Of a stretch of 48,386 bases of DNA, positions 10,884 to 18,653 are shown piece by piece (the first letter of the stretch is position 1; each line of letters starts with the position of its first letter). A program made the position numbers and the translations under genes. Origin of the DNA: Janibacter anophelis NBRC 107843 (GTDB lineage Bacteria > Actinomycetota > Actinomycetes > Actinomycetales > Dermatophilaceae); NCBI RefSeq assembly GCF_001570945.1, contig NZ_BCSQ01000025.1:1-48386 (forward strand), in the 5' to 3' direction. The notes beneath the pieces were generated by a model. The model made no database searches, had not been told where the DNA came from, and was given only the letters and a program-made list of their open reading frames with translations.

Positions 10884-11521
10884 GCGGAGCCCTCCTCACG
10901 CGGGGTGCGGGACAGGCGCGATCGGATCGCGGCGGCGGAGCGGGTGCGCACGAGCAGCACGAGCCCGGCGGCGAGGAGCAGCAGGCCGACGACGAGGGTC
11001 GTCAGGGCGGTGGTCCCCCAGCCGTCGTCCTCGATGGTCATCGTCACCGAGTCGATCTCGGAGCCCTCGGGGGCGGCGACGACGAGGGTCTGCGGCGCGT
11101 CGGCCTGCTCGATGGTGCGCTCGATCTCACCGGCTCCGGTGGTCGACTCCTGCCAGATGTCCAGGCGGCCGGGGTCGACGGCCTCGCCCGAGCCCACCTC
11201 ACCGGTGGTGAGCGCCCAGTCGCGCACCTCCACACCGGTGACCTCGGCGCGGGCCCCGTCGTCGAGGAGCGCCTCGACGTCGGAGGGGCGTGCCGTACCG
11301 CTCCAGAGCTCACCCTCGCCGGTGGCGGTGACGGCCACCGGGTGGTCGACGCGGTTGAGGACGTCGGGGTCGAGGACGACGACGCGCTGGCCGGGCTCGG
11401 CGGTGAAGGTGGCCGTGCCGGAGGTCCCGAGGTTGGCGAGGAACCAACCGCCGAGGACCGCGGCGGCGAGGCCGAGGAGGGCCAGGACCACGCCGGCCAC
11501 GCGCTGGATGAGCGTGCTCAC
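10880..11521 (-). CDS. Membrane protein with two terminal transmembrane segments
   Basis: The protein is 213 aa. It has a transmembrane helix near residues 7-29 (VAGVVLALLGLAAAVLGGWF), an extracytoplasmic domain of about 130 aa, and a second helix near the C-terminus (TTLVVGLLLLAAGLVLLV) followed by an Arg-rich tail. No enzyme motif is visible. It is followed by a lipoprotein gene with a 4-nt overlap. An envelope-complex role is likely but unproven. The ATG at 11521 is the first in the ORF. Confidence 0.7.
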   Translation of the reverse strand: MSTLIQRVAGVVLALLGLAAAVLGGWFLANLGTSGTATFTAEPGQRVVVLDPDVLNRVDHPVAVTATGEGELWSGTARPSDVEALLDDGARAEVTGVEVRDWALTTGEVGSGEAVDPGRLDIWQESTTGAGEIERTIEQADAPQTLVVAAPEGSEIDSVTMTIEDDGWGTTALTTLVVGLLLLAAGLVLLVRTRSAAAIRSRLSRTPREEGSA

Positions 11522-11628
11522 ATCAGTGCTTTCCGTGGGAGATCAAGGAGGTGTCCACCGCTGCGGCGGACGATCAACCATGACAAACCTGCCTGAATGT
11601 CACAAATCGGTCACGGACGCGGAAACGT

Positions 11629-11931
11629 TCAGTCGGCGGCGAGCAGGCCCTCGACACGCTCGACCTTGGCCGCCATCTGCCCGGTGCGACCGGCCCGGAT
11701 GTCGGCCTTCATGACGAGGCCGACCCGGTCGCCGTAGGGCTCCATCGCGTCGACGCAGCCCTTGACCACCGCCATCACCTCGTCCCACTCCCCTTCGATC
11801 GTCGTGAACATCGACCCGAGGTCGTGCGGCAGGCCGCTGTCACGGACCACGCGCAGGGCGGCGGCCACCGCCTCGGCGTAGGAGCCGTCGCCGTCGGGCG
11901 AGGAGGGGGCGATCGAAAAGGCGAGGAGCAC
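11629..11931 (-). CDS. Thiamine-binding / UPF0045 (MTH1187, YqgV) family protein
   Basis: This is a small protein of about 100 aa. The family motifs are clear: LLAFSIAPS at the N-terminus, SGLPHDLGSMFTTIEGEWDEVMAVVK in the middle and a basic helix at the end. Members fold like a ferredoxin and some bind thiamine; the role in this organism is unknown. The GTG at 11931 is chosen because GGAGG lies 5 nt upstream and the N-terminus then matches the family (MLLAFS). An upstream GTG at 11949 overlaps the kinase stop codon. The gene follows the kinase gene directly and is probably co-transcribed with it. Confidence 0.82.
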   Translation of the reverse strand: MLLAFSIAPSSPDGDGSYAEAVAAALRVVRDSGLPHDLGSMFTTIEGEWDEVMAVVKGCVDAMEPYGDRVGLVMKADIRAGRTGQMAAKVERVEGLLAAD

Positions 11932-11945
11932 GGGGACCTCCGGGG

Positions 11946-13409
11946 TCACTTGGTCATGCGGATGGATCCGTCGATCCGGGTCAGCTCGTAGGTGTGCTGC
12001 TCGACGCTCTCGTCCCGGTCCTTCGGCTGGTAGGTGAGGGTGACGGAGACCTCGCGGCCGTCGTCGCTCACGCTGATGTCGCTCGTCTCGACCGACTCGA
12101 TGCCGCTCCAGAACTCGTCGTAGCCCGCACGGTCGGTCTGCCGCTTCGGCCCGAGCATGTCCCACGCGGCGTCGCGGTCGGAGGTGACGGTCGAGAAGTA
12201 GTCCTCGATGAAGGTGCGCGCCTCGTCCTGCGAGATGTCGTCCCCCTCGGAGGACGTGGAGGACTCCGACGGCTCGGAGGTCTCGCTCGTGGTCTGCGTC
12301 TGCGTCGTCGTCTCGGTCGTCGTGCTCGGCTCGCTGGTCGTCGTCGGCGCACTCGTCGTGCCGGCCGTGCTCGTCGTCTGCGAGCCGGCGTCGTTGCCCT
12401 CGGAGCGCGACACCGCGAAGGCGATCCCCGCGACGAGGAGCGCGACCACCCCGGCGGCCAAGAGCGCCCAGAGCCATCCGCCACCACGGCGAGGGGGCGG
12501 CTGCTGCGGTGCGTACGGCTGACCGGTCGGCGCAGCGGGGACGAAGGGGGGCGGCCCGGCGGTCGTCGGAGCGGCCGCCACGGGCGTGCCGCCGGTACCC
12601 CCGGCGGCGATGCTCTCCAGTCGCCGCAGGACCTGGGCCATGGTGCCCCGACGGGTGGTGTCACGGGAGAGCATGTCGGCGAGCACCGGCTCGAGCCGAC
12701 CGGCCCGCTCCGGGCGTCGCGGCGGGTGGGAGGCGATGCTGCGGAGGGTGGCGAGCGCGTTGCCCTGGGAGGGGTAGGCGTCCTTGCCCTCGACGGCGAA
12801 GTAGATCGTCGCGCCGAGCGCCCACACGTCGGCGGCCTCGCCGTGGTGCCCTCCGACAGCGACCTCGGGCGCCATGTAGCTGGGGGTGCCGGTGACCAGC
12901 CCGGTCTGGGTCAGCTGGTCGTCGGCGCCGGCGCGCGCGATGCCGAAGTCGCCCAGCTTGGGTCGGCCACCCCCGATGAGCACGTTGGCGGGCTTGACGT
13001 CCCGGTGGACGATGCCGGCCTTGTGCGCGGCGGCCAGGGCTCCGGCCAGCTGGGCGCCGAGGTCCGCCGCCCCCTTCGGCGTCATCGGTCCGCGCTCGCG
13101 GATCGCGGAGGACAGGGTGGGACCGGCGACGTACTCCATGACGAGCCACGGGGTGCCGTCGTGCTCGGTCACGTCGTAGACGGCGACGACATTGGGGTGG
13201 TTCAGGGCCGCCGCGGCCCGTGCCTCGCGCATGGCGCGACGGGTCTCCCCTTCGCTCTCACCGGGGAAGTCACCGATCTGCTTGAGCGCGACCTGACGGC
13301 CGAGCACGGTGTCGCGGGCGAGCCAGACGGTGCCCATCCCACCGCGACCGATCGGCCGCTGGGTCTCGTAGCGGCCGCCGATCAGCCCGGGCGTCGTGTC
13401 GTCAGTCAT
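11946..13409 (-). CDS. Serine/threonine protein kinase, PknB type, single-pass membrane protein
   Basis: The protein is 487 aa. The cytoplasmic kinase domain (about 12-270) has the Gly loop GRGGMGTVWLARD, the ATP Lys in VALKQI (about 43), HRDVKPANVL (about 135-144), DFG (about 154-156) and the GTPSYMAPE activation segment. A Pro-rich linker leads to a transmembrane helix (about 312-333). The outside part starts with a Ser/Thr/Glu-rich region and ends in a small domain of about 100 aa; there are no PASTA repeats, so muropeptide sensing is not indicated. It diverges from a membrane-protein gene. A TACGCT box lies 9 nt upstream of the ATG, suggesting a very short leader. Confidence 0.9.
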   Translation of the reverse strand: MTDDTTPGLIGGRYETQRPIGRGGMGTVWLARDTVLGRQVALKQIGDFPGESEGETRRAMREARAAAALNHPNVVAVYDVTEHDGTPWLVMEYVAGPTLSSAIRERGPMTPKGAADLGAQLAGALAAAHKAGIVHRDVKPANVLIGGGRPKLGDFGIARAGADDQLTQTGLVTGTPSYMAPEVAVGGHHGEAADVWALGATIYFAVEGKDAYPSQGNALATLRSIASHPPRRPERAGRLEPVLADMLSRDTTRRGTMAQVLRRLESIAAGGTGGTPVAAAPTTAGPPPFVPAAPTGQPYAPQQPPPRRGGGWLWALLAAGVVALLVAGIAFAVSRSEGNDAGSQTTSTAGTTSAPTTTSEPSTTTETTTQTQTTSETSEPSESSTSSEGDDISQDEARTFIEDYFSTVTSDRDAAWDMLGPKRQTDRAGYDEFWSGIESVETSDISVSDDGREVSVTLTYQPKDRDESVEQHTYELTRIDGSIRMTK

Positions 13410-13450
13410 GTCCCGGCCAGCGTAGATGCTCGGGCTGTGCCACCGGCACG

Positions 13451-13456
13451 TAGACT
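13451..13456 (+). promoter_or_regulatory. -10 box for the 13514 membrane-protein gene
   Basis: TAGACT lies about 58 nt upstream of the ATG at 13514. The resulting leader carries AGGGGGAA as a Shine-Dalgarno sequence 7-13 nt before the start. Confidence 0.4.
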
Positions 13457-13513
13457 CCTACGCGCGGGTACGGACCCGCTCCAATCGCCACGTCTTGCAG
13501 GGGGAATCCCGAC

Positions 13514-14071
13514 ATGTCCTATCCCGCCCCGCCGCCACCCGGCGGCTCCGGCAGCCCGAACCCGTACCAGGGCACGCCCTACGGCTCCGGTGGCCCGACG
13601 GGGCCGCCGCCGAAGAAGGACAACACCCTCTGGTGGATCCTCGGCATCATCGCCGCAGTCGTCCTCCTCTGCTGCTGCGCCGTCGGCGGCGTCCTCATCT
13701 GGGGCGCCAACGAGGCGAGCGACGGCATCTCCAGCTACAGCTCCTCGGCCAACGCGTCGAAGAACGCCGACGCCGAGGACGGCCTCGTCGTCAGCGAGGG
13801 CGGCTCGGTCAACGTCGAGGGCGCTGCGGTGCAGTCCGGCTGGAGCGTCATCGGCGACGACATCTCCGGCCTGACCGTGCGCAACGACAGCGGCTCGAGC
13901 AACTCGTTCTACCTGACGTTCTACTTCCTCGAGGGCGGCAACGTGCTCGACGACATCACGTGCACGACCGGCTTCCTCGATGCCGGCCAGACCGAGTACT
14001 CGCCGACCTGCGTCGGCGCGATCTACGACATCGACGACGCGGACGAGATCCGCGTGACCGAGGGCTTCTGA
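13514..14071 (+). CDS. Pro-rich single-pass membrane protein with extracytoplasmic beta domain
   Basis: The protein is 185 aa. A cytoplasmic Pro/Gly-rich N-terminus (residues 1-35) precedes a transmembrane helix (LWWILGIIAAVVLLCCCAVGGVLI, about 39-62) and an extracytoplasmic domain resembling FxLYD-type beta sandwiches (LTVRNDSGSSNSFYLTFYF). A pair of cysteines (CTTGFL... PTC) could form a disulfide outside. It diverges from the PknB-type kinase gene, so it may be a substrate or partner; that is inference from position. A 46-bp palindrome follows. Confidence 0.75.
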   Translation: MSYPAPPPPGGSGSPNPYQGTPYGSGGPTGPPPKKDNTLWWILGIIAAVVLLCCCAVGGVLIWGANEASDGISSYSSSANASKNADAEDGLVVSEGGSVNVEGAAVQSGWSVIGDDISGLTVRNDSGSSNSFYLTFYFLEGGNVLDDITCTTGFLDAGQTEYSPTCVGAIYDIDDADEIRVTEGF

Positions 14072-14077
14072 GCCCTG

Positions 14078-14123
14078 ACACGTGAGCGGCGCCCACCCGA
14101 TCGGGTGGGCGCCGCTCACGTGT
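14078..14123. terminator. Second 46-bp perfect palindrome between convergent genes
   Basis: Two 23-nt arms pair perfectly about an axis between 14100 and 14101. It starts 7 nt after the stop of the 13514 gene and lies 25 nt from the meaB stop on the other strand. It therefore reads as a bidirectional terminator. Its length and loopless form match the 8753-8798 element, but the sequence differs. Confidence 0.7.
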
Positions 14124-14147
14124 GTGGCCAGGTGCGCCTCTGAGCGG

Positions 14148-15110
14148 TCAGACGCCCAAGGTCTCCAGCAGCTCCTCGGCCGCCGTATAGGGGTCGCTCA
14201 CGCCGTCGACGACGCGCGAGGCGAGGGTCTCGAGCGTCCCGCCCGAGCCGAGGTCGCCCATCCGCGCCCGCAACCGGGCGATGACCAGGGCGGTGATCTC
14301 GTCGCGCGCGCGGGCGGTGCGACGGCGACGCAGGTGGCCGCTCGAGGCGAGCCAGTCCAGGTGGGTCGCGATCGCGTCGGCGATGTCGTCGACGCCCGTG
14401 CCGTCCATCGCCGAGGCCTTGACGACCTGGCGTCGCCAGCCCCCGGGCGCGGTGCCCTCACCGAGCTGGATCATGTGCCGCAGGTCGCGCACGGTCGAGT
14501 CGGCGCCGTCGCGGTCGGCCTTGTTGACGACGAAGACGTCGCCGATCTCGAGGATGCCGGCCTTGGCCGCCTGGATGCCGTCCCCCATGCCGGGCGCGAG
14601 CAGGACGAGGGTGGTGTCGGCGGCTCCGGCGATCTCGACCTCGGACTGCCCCACGCCGACGGTCTCGACGAGGATCGAGTCGAAGCCGGCCGCGTCGAGC
14701 ACCCGGATCGCCTGGGGCGTCGAGACCGAGAGGCCCCCGAGGTGCCCGCGGCTGGCGAGCGAACGGATGTAGACGCCGGGGTCGGCCGCGGAGTCGTTCA
14801 TCCGGATCCGGTCGCCGAGCAGCGCCCCACCGGAGAAGGGGGAGGACGGGTCGACCGCGAGGACGGCGACCCGACGGCCCTGGGCCCGCAGCGCGCGCAC
14901 GAGCGCGTTGGTCGTCGTGGACTTGCCGACGCCGGGGGCACCGGTGATGCCGATGACGTGCGCGCCGCCGGTGTGCGGCGCGAGGGCCGCCATGAGCTCG
15001 GGCAGTGCGGCGTGCTGGTCGTCGACGAGCGAGATCAGCCGGCCGACAGCGCGGGACGTCCCCGTCCTGGCCTCCTCGACCAGGCCGGGGACGTCGACGT
15101 GACGGGTCAA
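14148..15110 (-). CDS. meaB: MeaB-type GTPase, chaperone of B12-dependent acyl-CoA mutases
   Basis: MeaB protects adenosylcobalamin-dependent mutases from inactivation and gates cofactor loading. The protein is about 320 aa. It has Walker A GAPGVGKS, the LAVDPSSPFSGGALLGDRIRM segment, ETVGVGQSE and the NKAD guanine-specificity motif, all canonical. The start is uncertain. TTG at 15110 lies 2 nt past the acetyltransferase stop and gives the usual length; an ATG at 15167 inside that gene would add a basic N-terminus unlike the family. It is in an operon with the acetyl-CoA acetyltransferase. The likely clients are MeaA (26-28 kb) and a methylmalonyl-CoA mutase outside the window. Confidence 0.88.
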   Translation of the reverse strand: MTRHVDVPGLVEEARTGTSRAVGRLISLVDDQHAALPELMAALAPHTGGAHVIGITGAPGVGKSTTTNALVRALRAQGRRVAVLAVDPSSPFSGGALLGDRIRMNDSAADPGVYIRSLASRGHLGGLSVSTPQAIRVLDAAGFDSILVETVGVGQSEVEIAGAADTTLVLLAPGMGDGIQAAKAGILEIGDVFVVNKADRDGADSTVRDLRHMIQLGEGTAPGGWRRQVVKASAMDGTGVDDIADAIATHLDWLASSGHLRRRRTARARDEITALVIARLRARMGDLGSGGTLETLASRVVDGVSDPYTAAEELLETLGV

Positions 15111-15112
15111 GC

Positions 15113-16312
15113 TCAGGCGCTCGGCACGCGGATGATCAGGGCGTCGCCCTGACCGCCGCCACCGCACAGCGCGGCCGCACCGACGCCGCCACCGCGGCGC
15201 TTGAGCTCGTGCGCGAGCGCGAGCGTGATGCGGGCACCGGACATGCCGAGCGGGTGACCCATGGCGATGGCGCCACCGTTGGGGTTGACCTGCTCGTCCG
15301 ACAGGCCCAGCTGCTGGGCGGAGGCCAGGCCGACGGCCGCGAAGGCCTCGTTGATCTCGACGACGTCGAGGTCGGAGACGGAGATGCCCTCCTTCTTCAC
15401 AGCGGCCTCGATCGCGTTGGCCGGCTGGGCCTGCAGCGTGGAGTCGGGGCCGGCGACGACGCCGTGGGCGCCGATCTCGGCGAGCCAGGTCAGGCCGAGC
15501 TCCTCGGCCTTGGCCTTGCTCATGACGACGACCGCGGCGGCACCGTCGGAGATCTGCGAGGCGGAGCCGGCGGTGATGGTGCCGTCCTTGGCGAAGGCGG
15601 GACGCAGCTTGCCCAGCGACTCGGCCGTGGTGTCGGCACGCACGCCCTCGTCGGTGTCGAAGACGACCGGGTCGCCCTTGCGCTGCGGGATCTCGACGGG
15701 CACGACCTCATCGGCGAACTTGCCGTCGGCCCAAGCCTTCGCGGCCTTCTGGTGGCTCGCGGCGGCGAAGGCGTCCTGCTGCTCACGGGTGAAGTCGGAG
15801 TTCTCCGCGTTCTTGGCCTCGGTGAGCGCACCCATCGCCTGGTCGGTGATGACGTCGTGCAGGCCGTCGTAGGCCATCGAGTCCTTGAGCTTGGTGTCGC
15901 CGTACTTGATGCCCTCGCGGCTCTTGGGGAGCAGGTGCGGGGCGTTGGTCATCGACTCCTGGCCACCGGCGACGACGATGTCGAACTCGCCGGCGCGGAT
16001 CAGCTGGTCGGCCAGGGCGATGGCGTCGATGCCGGAGAGGCAGACCTTGTTGACGGTCAGGGCCGGGACGTTCTTCGGGATGCCGCCCTTGATCGCGGCC
16101 TGGCGCGCGGGGATCTGGCCCTCCCCCGCGGTGAGCACCTGGCCCATGATGACGTAGTCGACGTCCTCGCCCTTGACGCCGGCCTTGTCGAGGGCGCCCT
16201 TGATGGCGAAGCCGCCGAGGTCGGAGCCCGAGAAGCCCTTGAGGGAGCCGCTCATGCGACCCATCGGGGTGCGCGCTCCGGCGACGATGACGGACACGGG
16301 ACGATCGGACAT
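15113..16312 (-). CDS. Acetyl-CoA C-acetyltransferase (thiolase)
   Basis: This enzyme condenses two acetyl-CoA to acetoacetyl-CoA, the entry step of the ethylmalonyl-CoA pathway and of polyhydroxybutyrate synthesis. The protein is 399 aa. It shows the nucleophile Cys in [10 protein letters not shown], the [13 protein letters not shown] segment, [26 protein letters not shown] and the second active Cys in CGGGGQGDA. The ATG at 16312 has GGAGG 7 nt upstream. The gene leads the operon with meaB and diverges from mce. No CGAAGGG word occurs inside the gene. Confidence 0.93.
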   Translation of the reverse strand: MSDRPVSVIVAGARTPMGRMSGSLKGFSGSDLGGFAIKGALDKAGVKGEDVDYVIMGQVLTAGEGQIPARQAAIKGGIPKNVPALTVNKVCLSGIDAIALADQLIRAGEFDIVVAGGQESMTNAPHLLPKSREGIKYGDTKLKDSMAYDGLHDVITDQAMGALTEAKNAENSDFTREQQDAFAAASHQKAAKAWADGKFADEVVPVEIPQRKGDPVVFDTDEGVRADTTAESLGKLRPAFAKDGTITAGSASQISDGAAAVVVMSKAKAEELGLTWLAEIGAHGVVAGPDSTLQAQPANAIEAAVKKEGISVSDLDVVEINEAFAAVGLASAQQLGLSDEQVNPNGGAIAMGHPLGMSGARITLALAHELKRRGGGVGAAALCGGGGQGDALIIRVPSA

Positions 16313-16376
16313 CAGGGTGCCTCCACAATGATCGGGGTCCCGCGGCGCCGGTCCCGGCGCCACGGCTCTGTCGTTC

Positions 16377-16382
16377 ACCCTA
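16377..16382 (-). promoter_or_regulatory. -10 box of the thiolase-meaB operon
   Basis: On the minus strand TAGGGT would start transcription near 16370. This gives a leader of about 58 nt that holds a small hairpin (GGCGCC repeated in inverse around GGGACC) and a GGAGG site. A CGAAGGG hairpin (16392-16419) lies about 10 nt upstream of the box. Confidence 0.45.
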
Positions 16383-16391
16383 GCGACGTGG

Positions 16392-16419
16392 ACGAAGGGA
16401 GGGCAGGGCCTCCCTTCGT
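16392..16419. repeat. CGAAGGG hairpin 1 in the thiolase/mce intergenic region
   Basis: Perfect 11-bp arms (16392-16402 and 16409-16419) contain ACGAAGGGAGG, with a 6-nt loop. It lies at the -35 region of the minus-strand thiolase promoter. Confidence 0.7.
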
Positions 16420-16451
16420 GGGGGACGCCACAGCGGTGTCTCGCCTCACAG

Positions 16452-16479
16452 ACGAAGGGGGCGCGCGCTCCCCCTTCGT
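16452..16479. repeat. CGAAGGG hairpin 2 in the thiolase/mce intergenic region
   Basis: Perfect 10-bp arms (16452-16461 and 16470-16479) contain ACGAAGGGGG, with an 8-nt loop. It ends 5 nt before the mce -10 box, so it covers the spacer and -35 region. Confidence 0.7.
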
Positions 16480-16484
16480 GTCTC

Positions 16485-16490
16485 TAGGCT
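16485..16490 (+). promoter_or_regulatory. mce -10 box, leaderless start
   Basis: TAGGCT is followed by 7 nt and the ATG at 16498. There is no Shine-Dalgarno sequence, in keeping with a leaderless mRNA. Confidence 0.6.
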
Positions 16491-16497
16491 GCCGATC

Positions 16498-16929
16498 ATG
16501 AACGATCTCTTCACCGCCATCGACCACGTCGGTGTCGCCGTCCCCGACCTCGACGAGGCCATCACCTTCTACCGGGACACCCTCGGCATGGAGCTCGCCC
16601 ACGAGGAGACCAACGAGGAGCAGGGCGTGCGCGAGGCGATGATGCGCGTCGGCGACTCCGGCTCGTGCATCCAGCTGCTCGCCCCCCTGAGCCCCGAGTC
16701 GACGATCGCGAAGTTCCTCGACCGCAACGGTCAGGGCATCCAGCAGCTCGCCTACCGCGTCGACGACATCGACGCCGTGTGCGCGACCCTGCGCGAGCGC
16801 GGCCTGCGCCTGCTCTACGACACCCCCAAGCGGGGCACGAGCAACTCGCGGGTCAACTTCATCCACCCCAAGGACGCCCGCGGCATCCTCGTGGAGCTCG
16901 TCGAGCCCGCCGCCGACGCCGGGCACTGA
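16498..16929 (+). CDS. mce: Methylmalonyl-CoA / ethylmalonyl-CoA epimerase
   Basis: This is a vicinal-oxygen-chelate protein of 143 aa that interconverts the 2R and 2S forms of methylmalonyl-CoA and ethylmalonyl-CoA. It lets ethylmalonyl-CoA made by Ccr enter the mutase MeaA. His10 (AIDHVGVAV) and the C-terminal Glu (GILVELVEP) match metal ligands of the family. The segment that usually reads HH before IA/VA is GIQQLAYRVDD here, so one expected His ligand is Gln. The start is fixed by a leaderless -10 box. The gene lies between the thiolase and ccrA, which fits its pathway. Confidence 0.9.
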   Translation: MNDLFTAIDHVGVAVPDLDEAITFYRDTLGMELAHEETNEEQGVREAMMRVGDSGSCIQLLAPLSPESTIAKFLDRNGQGIQQLAYRVDDIDAVCATLRERGLRLLYDTPKRGTSNSRVNFIHPKDARGILVELVEPAADAGH

Positions 16930-16986
16930 TCCCCTCCCTTCGCCCCGCCTGTGTGGCCGGGCACCACAAACCCATGTGTGAACTCA

Positions 16987-17027
16987 GTCATGAGCCCGTC
17001 CCGCGCGGGGTCATGACGACCTAGGTT
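16987..17027 (+). promoter_or_regulatory. ccrA promoter with a candidate operator
   Basis: A TAGGTT -10 box (17022-17027) lies about 55 nt before the ccrA ATG. A perfect 7-bp inverted repeat, GTCATGA (16987-16993) and TCATGAC (17011-17017) with 17 nt between, covers the -35 region and ends 4 nt before the -10 box. It is a plausible binding site for a regulator of the pathway. The regulator is not in the window. Confidence 0.4.
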
Positions 17028-17082
17028 GCACTGAACGCACGACCCCGACCCACCCGTACGAGGCCGAGGAGCCCCCACCACC

Positions 17083-18429
17083 ATGGCAATCGACCAGATC
17101 CGCGACGCGATCCTCTCCGGTGACCGGAGCGAGGAGACCTACGCCAACCTGCCCCTGCCGGACACCTACCGCGCGACCACCGTCCACAAGGACGAGGTCG
17201 AGATGTTCAAGGGCCTCAAGAGCCGCGACAAGGACCCGCGCAAGTCGCTGCACATCGACGACGTGCCGATCCCGGAGCTGGCCCCCGACGAGGCGCTCGT
17301 CGCCGTCATGGCCAGCGCGATCAACTTCAACACGGTGTGGACCTCGATCTTCGAGCCGGTCTCGACCTTCGGCTTCCTCGAGCGCTACGGCCGCCTCAAC
17401 AAGTACTCCAAGCGGCACGACCTGCCGTACCACATCGTCGGCTCCGACCTCTCCGGCGTCATCCTGCGCACCGGTGAGCACGTCTCGAAGTGGAAGCCCG
17501 GCACCGAGGTCGTCGCCCACTGCCTGTCCGTCGAGCTCGAGGACGCGGACGGCCACGACGACACGATGATGGACCCGCAGCAGCGCATCTGGGGCTTCGA
17601 GACCAACTTCGGCGGCCTCGCCGAGCTGGCCATCGTCAAGGCCAACCAGCTGATGCCGAAGCCGGACCACCTCACCTGGGAGGAGTCCGCCTCCCCCGGC
17701 CTGGTCAACTCGACCGCCTACCGCCAGCTGATCTCCAAGAACGGTGGCGCCCTCAAGCTCGGCGACCGCGTGCTCATCTGGGGCGCGTCCGGTGGCCTCG
17801 GCTCCTACGCCACGCAGATGGCCCTCGCGGCCGGCGCCACCCCGATCTGCGTCGTCTCCTCCCCGGAGAAGGCCGAGATCTGCCGCGCCATGGGCGCCGA
17901 GCTGATCATCGACCGCAACGCGGAGGGCTACAAGTTCTGGAACGAGGACGGCACCGAGCAGAACCCCAAGGAGTGGAAGCGCCTCGGCGCCAAGATCCGT
18001 GAGCTCACCGGTGGCCACGACGTCGACATGGTCTTCGAGCACCCGGGCCGCGAGACCTTCGGCGCCTCGGTCTACGTCACCCGCAAGGGCGGCAAGATCA
18101 TCACCTGCGCGTCGACCTCGGGCTACATGCACGAGTACGACAACCGCTACCTGTGGATGAACCTCAAGAGCATCATCTCCAGCCACTTCGCGAACTACCG
18201 CGAGTCGTGGGAGGCCAACGAGCTGATCAACCGCGGTCTCGTGCACCCGACGCTCAGCAAGACGTACAAGCTCGAGGAGGTCGGCCAGGCCACCCTCGAC
18301 GTGCACCACAACAAGCACCAGGGCAAGGTCGGCGTCCTCGCCCTCGCCCCCGAGCCGGGCCTGGGTGTGAGCAACACCGAGAAGCGCGCCAAGTTCGAGA
18401 AGGAGATCAACCGCTTCCAGGCGGTCTGA
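17083..18429 (+). CDS. ccrA: Crotonyl-CoA carboxylase/reductase
   Basis: Ccr carries out NADPH-dependent reductive carboxylation of crotonyl-CoA to ethylmalonyl-CoA, the key step of the ethylmalonyl-CoA pathway. The protein is 448 aa, the family length. The nucleotide-binding motif is WGASGGLGSYATQMA (about 233-247). Residues reported to hold CO2 in the Kitasatospora enzyme (Asn81, Phe170, Glu171, His365) have clear counterparts: Asn81 in INFNTVW, Phe172-Glu173 in GFETNFGG and His368 in SSHFANYRE. The mRNA has a leader of about 50 nt with GAGGAG 11 nt before the ATG. A strong hairpin follows. No CGAAGGG word lies inside the gene. Confidence 0.96.
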   Translation: MAIDQIRDAILSGDRSEETYANLPLPDTYRATTVHKDEVEMFKGLKSRDKDPRKSLHIDDVPIPELAPDEALVAVMASAINFNTVWTSIFEPVSTFGFLERYGRLNKYSKRHDLPYHIVGSDLSGVILRTGEHVSKWKPGTEVVAHCLSVELEDADGHDDTMMDPQQRIWGFETNFGGLAELAIVKANQLMPKPDHLTWEESASPGLVNSTAYRQLISKNGGALKLGDRVLIWGASGGLGSYATQMALAAGATPICVVSSPEKAEICRAMGAELIIDRNAEGYKFWNEDGTEQNPKEWKRLGAKIRELTGGHDVDMVFEHPGRETFGASVYVTRKGGKIITCASTSGYMHEYDNRYLWMNLKSIISSHFANYRESWEANELINRGLVHPTLSKTYKLEEVGQATLDVHHNKHQGKVGVLALAPEPGLGVSNTEKRAKFEKEINRFQAV

Positions 18430-18444
18430 TCGACCGATTCACCG

Positions 18445-18486
18445 CGAAGGGGGTGTGGCCGGGTTCGTCCGGCCACACCCCCTTCG
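18445..18486. terminator. 18-bp hairpin terminator after ccrA, built from inverted CGAAGGG words
   Basis: Perfect 18-bp arms (18445-18462 and 18469-18486) enclose a 6-nt loop. Each arm begins with CGAAGGGGG. It starts 16 nt after the ccrA stop. There is no long U tract. Confidence 0.75.
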
Positions 18487-18540
18487 TCGTGCCCGGGTCC
18501 GCGGCACTCCTCGTCCGGCCTCCGGCCTCCGCCCGCCCGC

Positions 18541-18626
18541 ACGAAATGTGGCTGGCTACACCTTGGATGGTCGGCCACAGCACGTGCTGTGGCTGACCTG
18601 CGTAGCTGTGGCCAGCCACAGTTCGT
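18541..18626. repeat. Nested palindromic element between ccrA and the ABC exporter
   Basis: Outer arms of 16 nt (18541-18556 and 18611-18626, one mismatch) enclose a perfect 20-bp palindrome at 18574-18593 with centre CACGTG. The word TGTGGC recurs in both orientations through the element. It lies between the convergent ccrA and ABC genes. A terminator, REPIN-like element or cruciform are all possible. Confidence 0.65.
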
Positions 18627-18653
18627 AGGGGCAGGCGGCGCGACGAAGGGAGG

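Noticed and set aside
12208-12400. Short tandem repeat or minisatellite in the kinase gene
   Set aside because: The Ser/Thr/Glu-rich codons look repetitive but there is no regular unit; it is an ordinary extracellular stalk.
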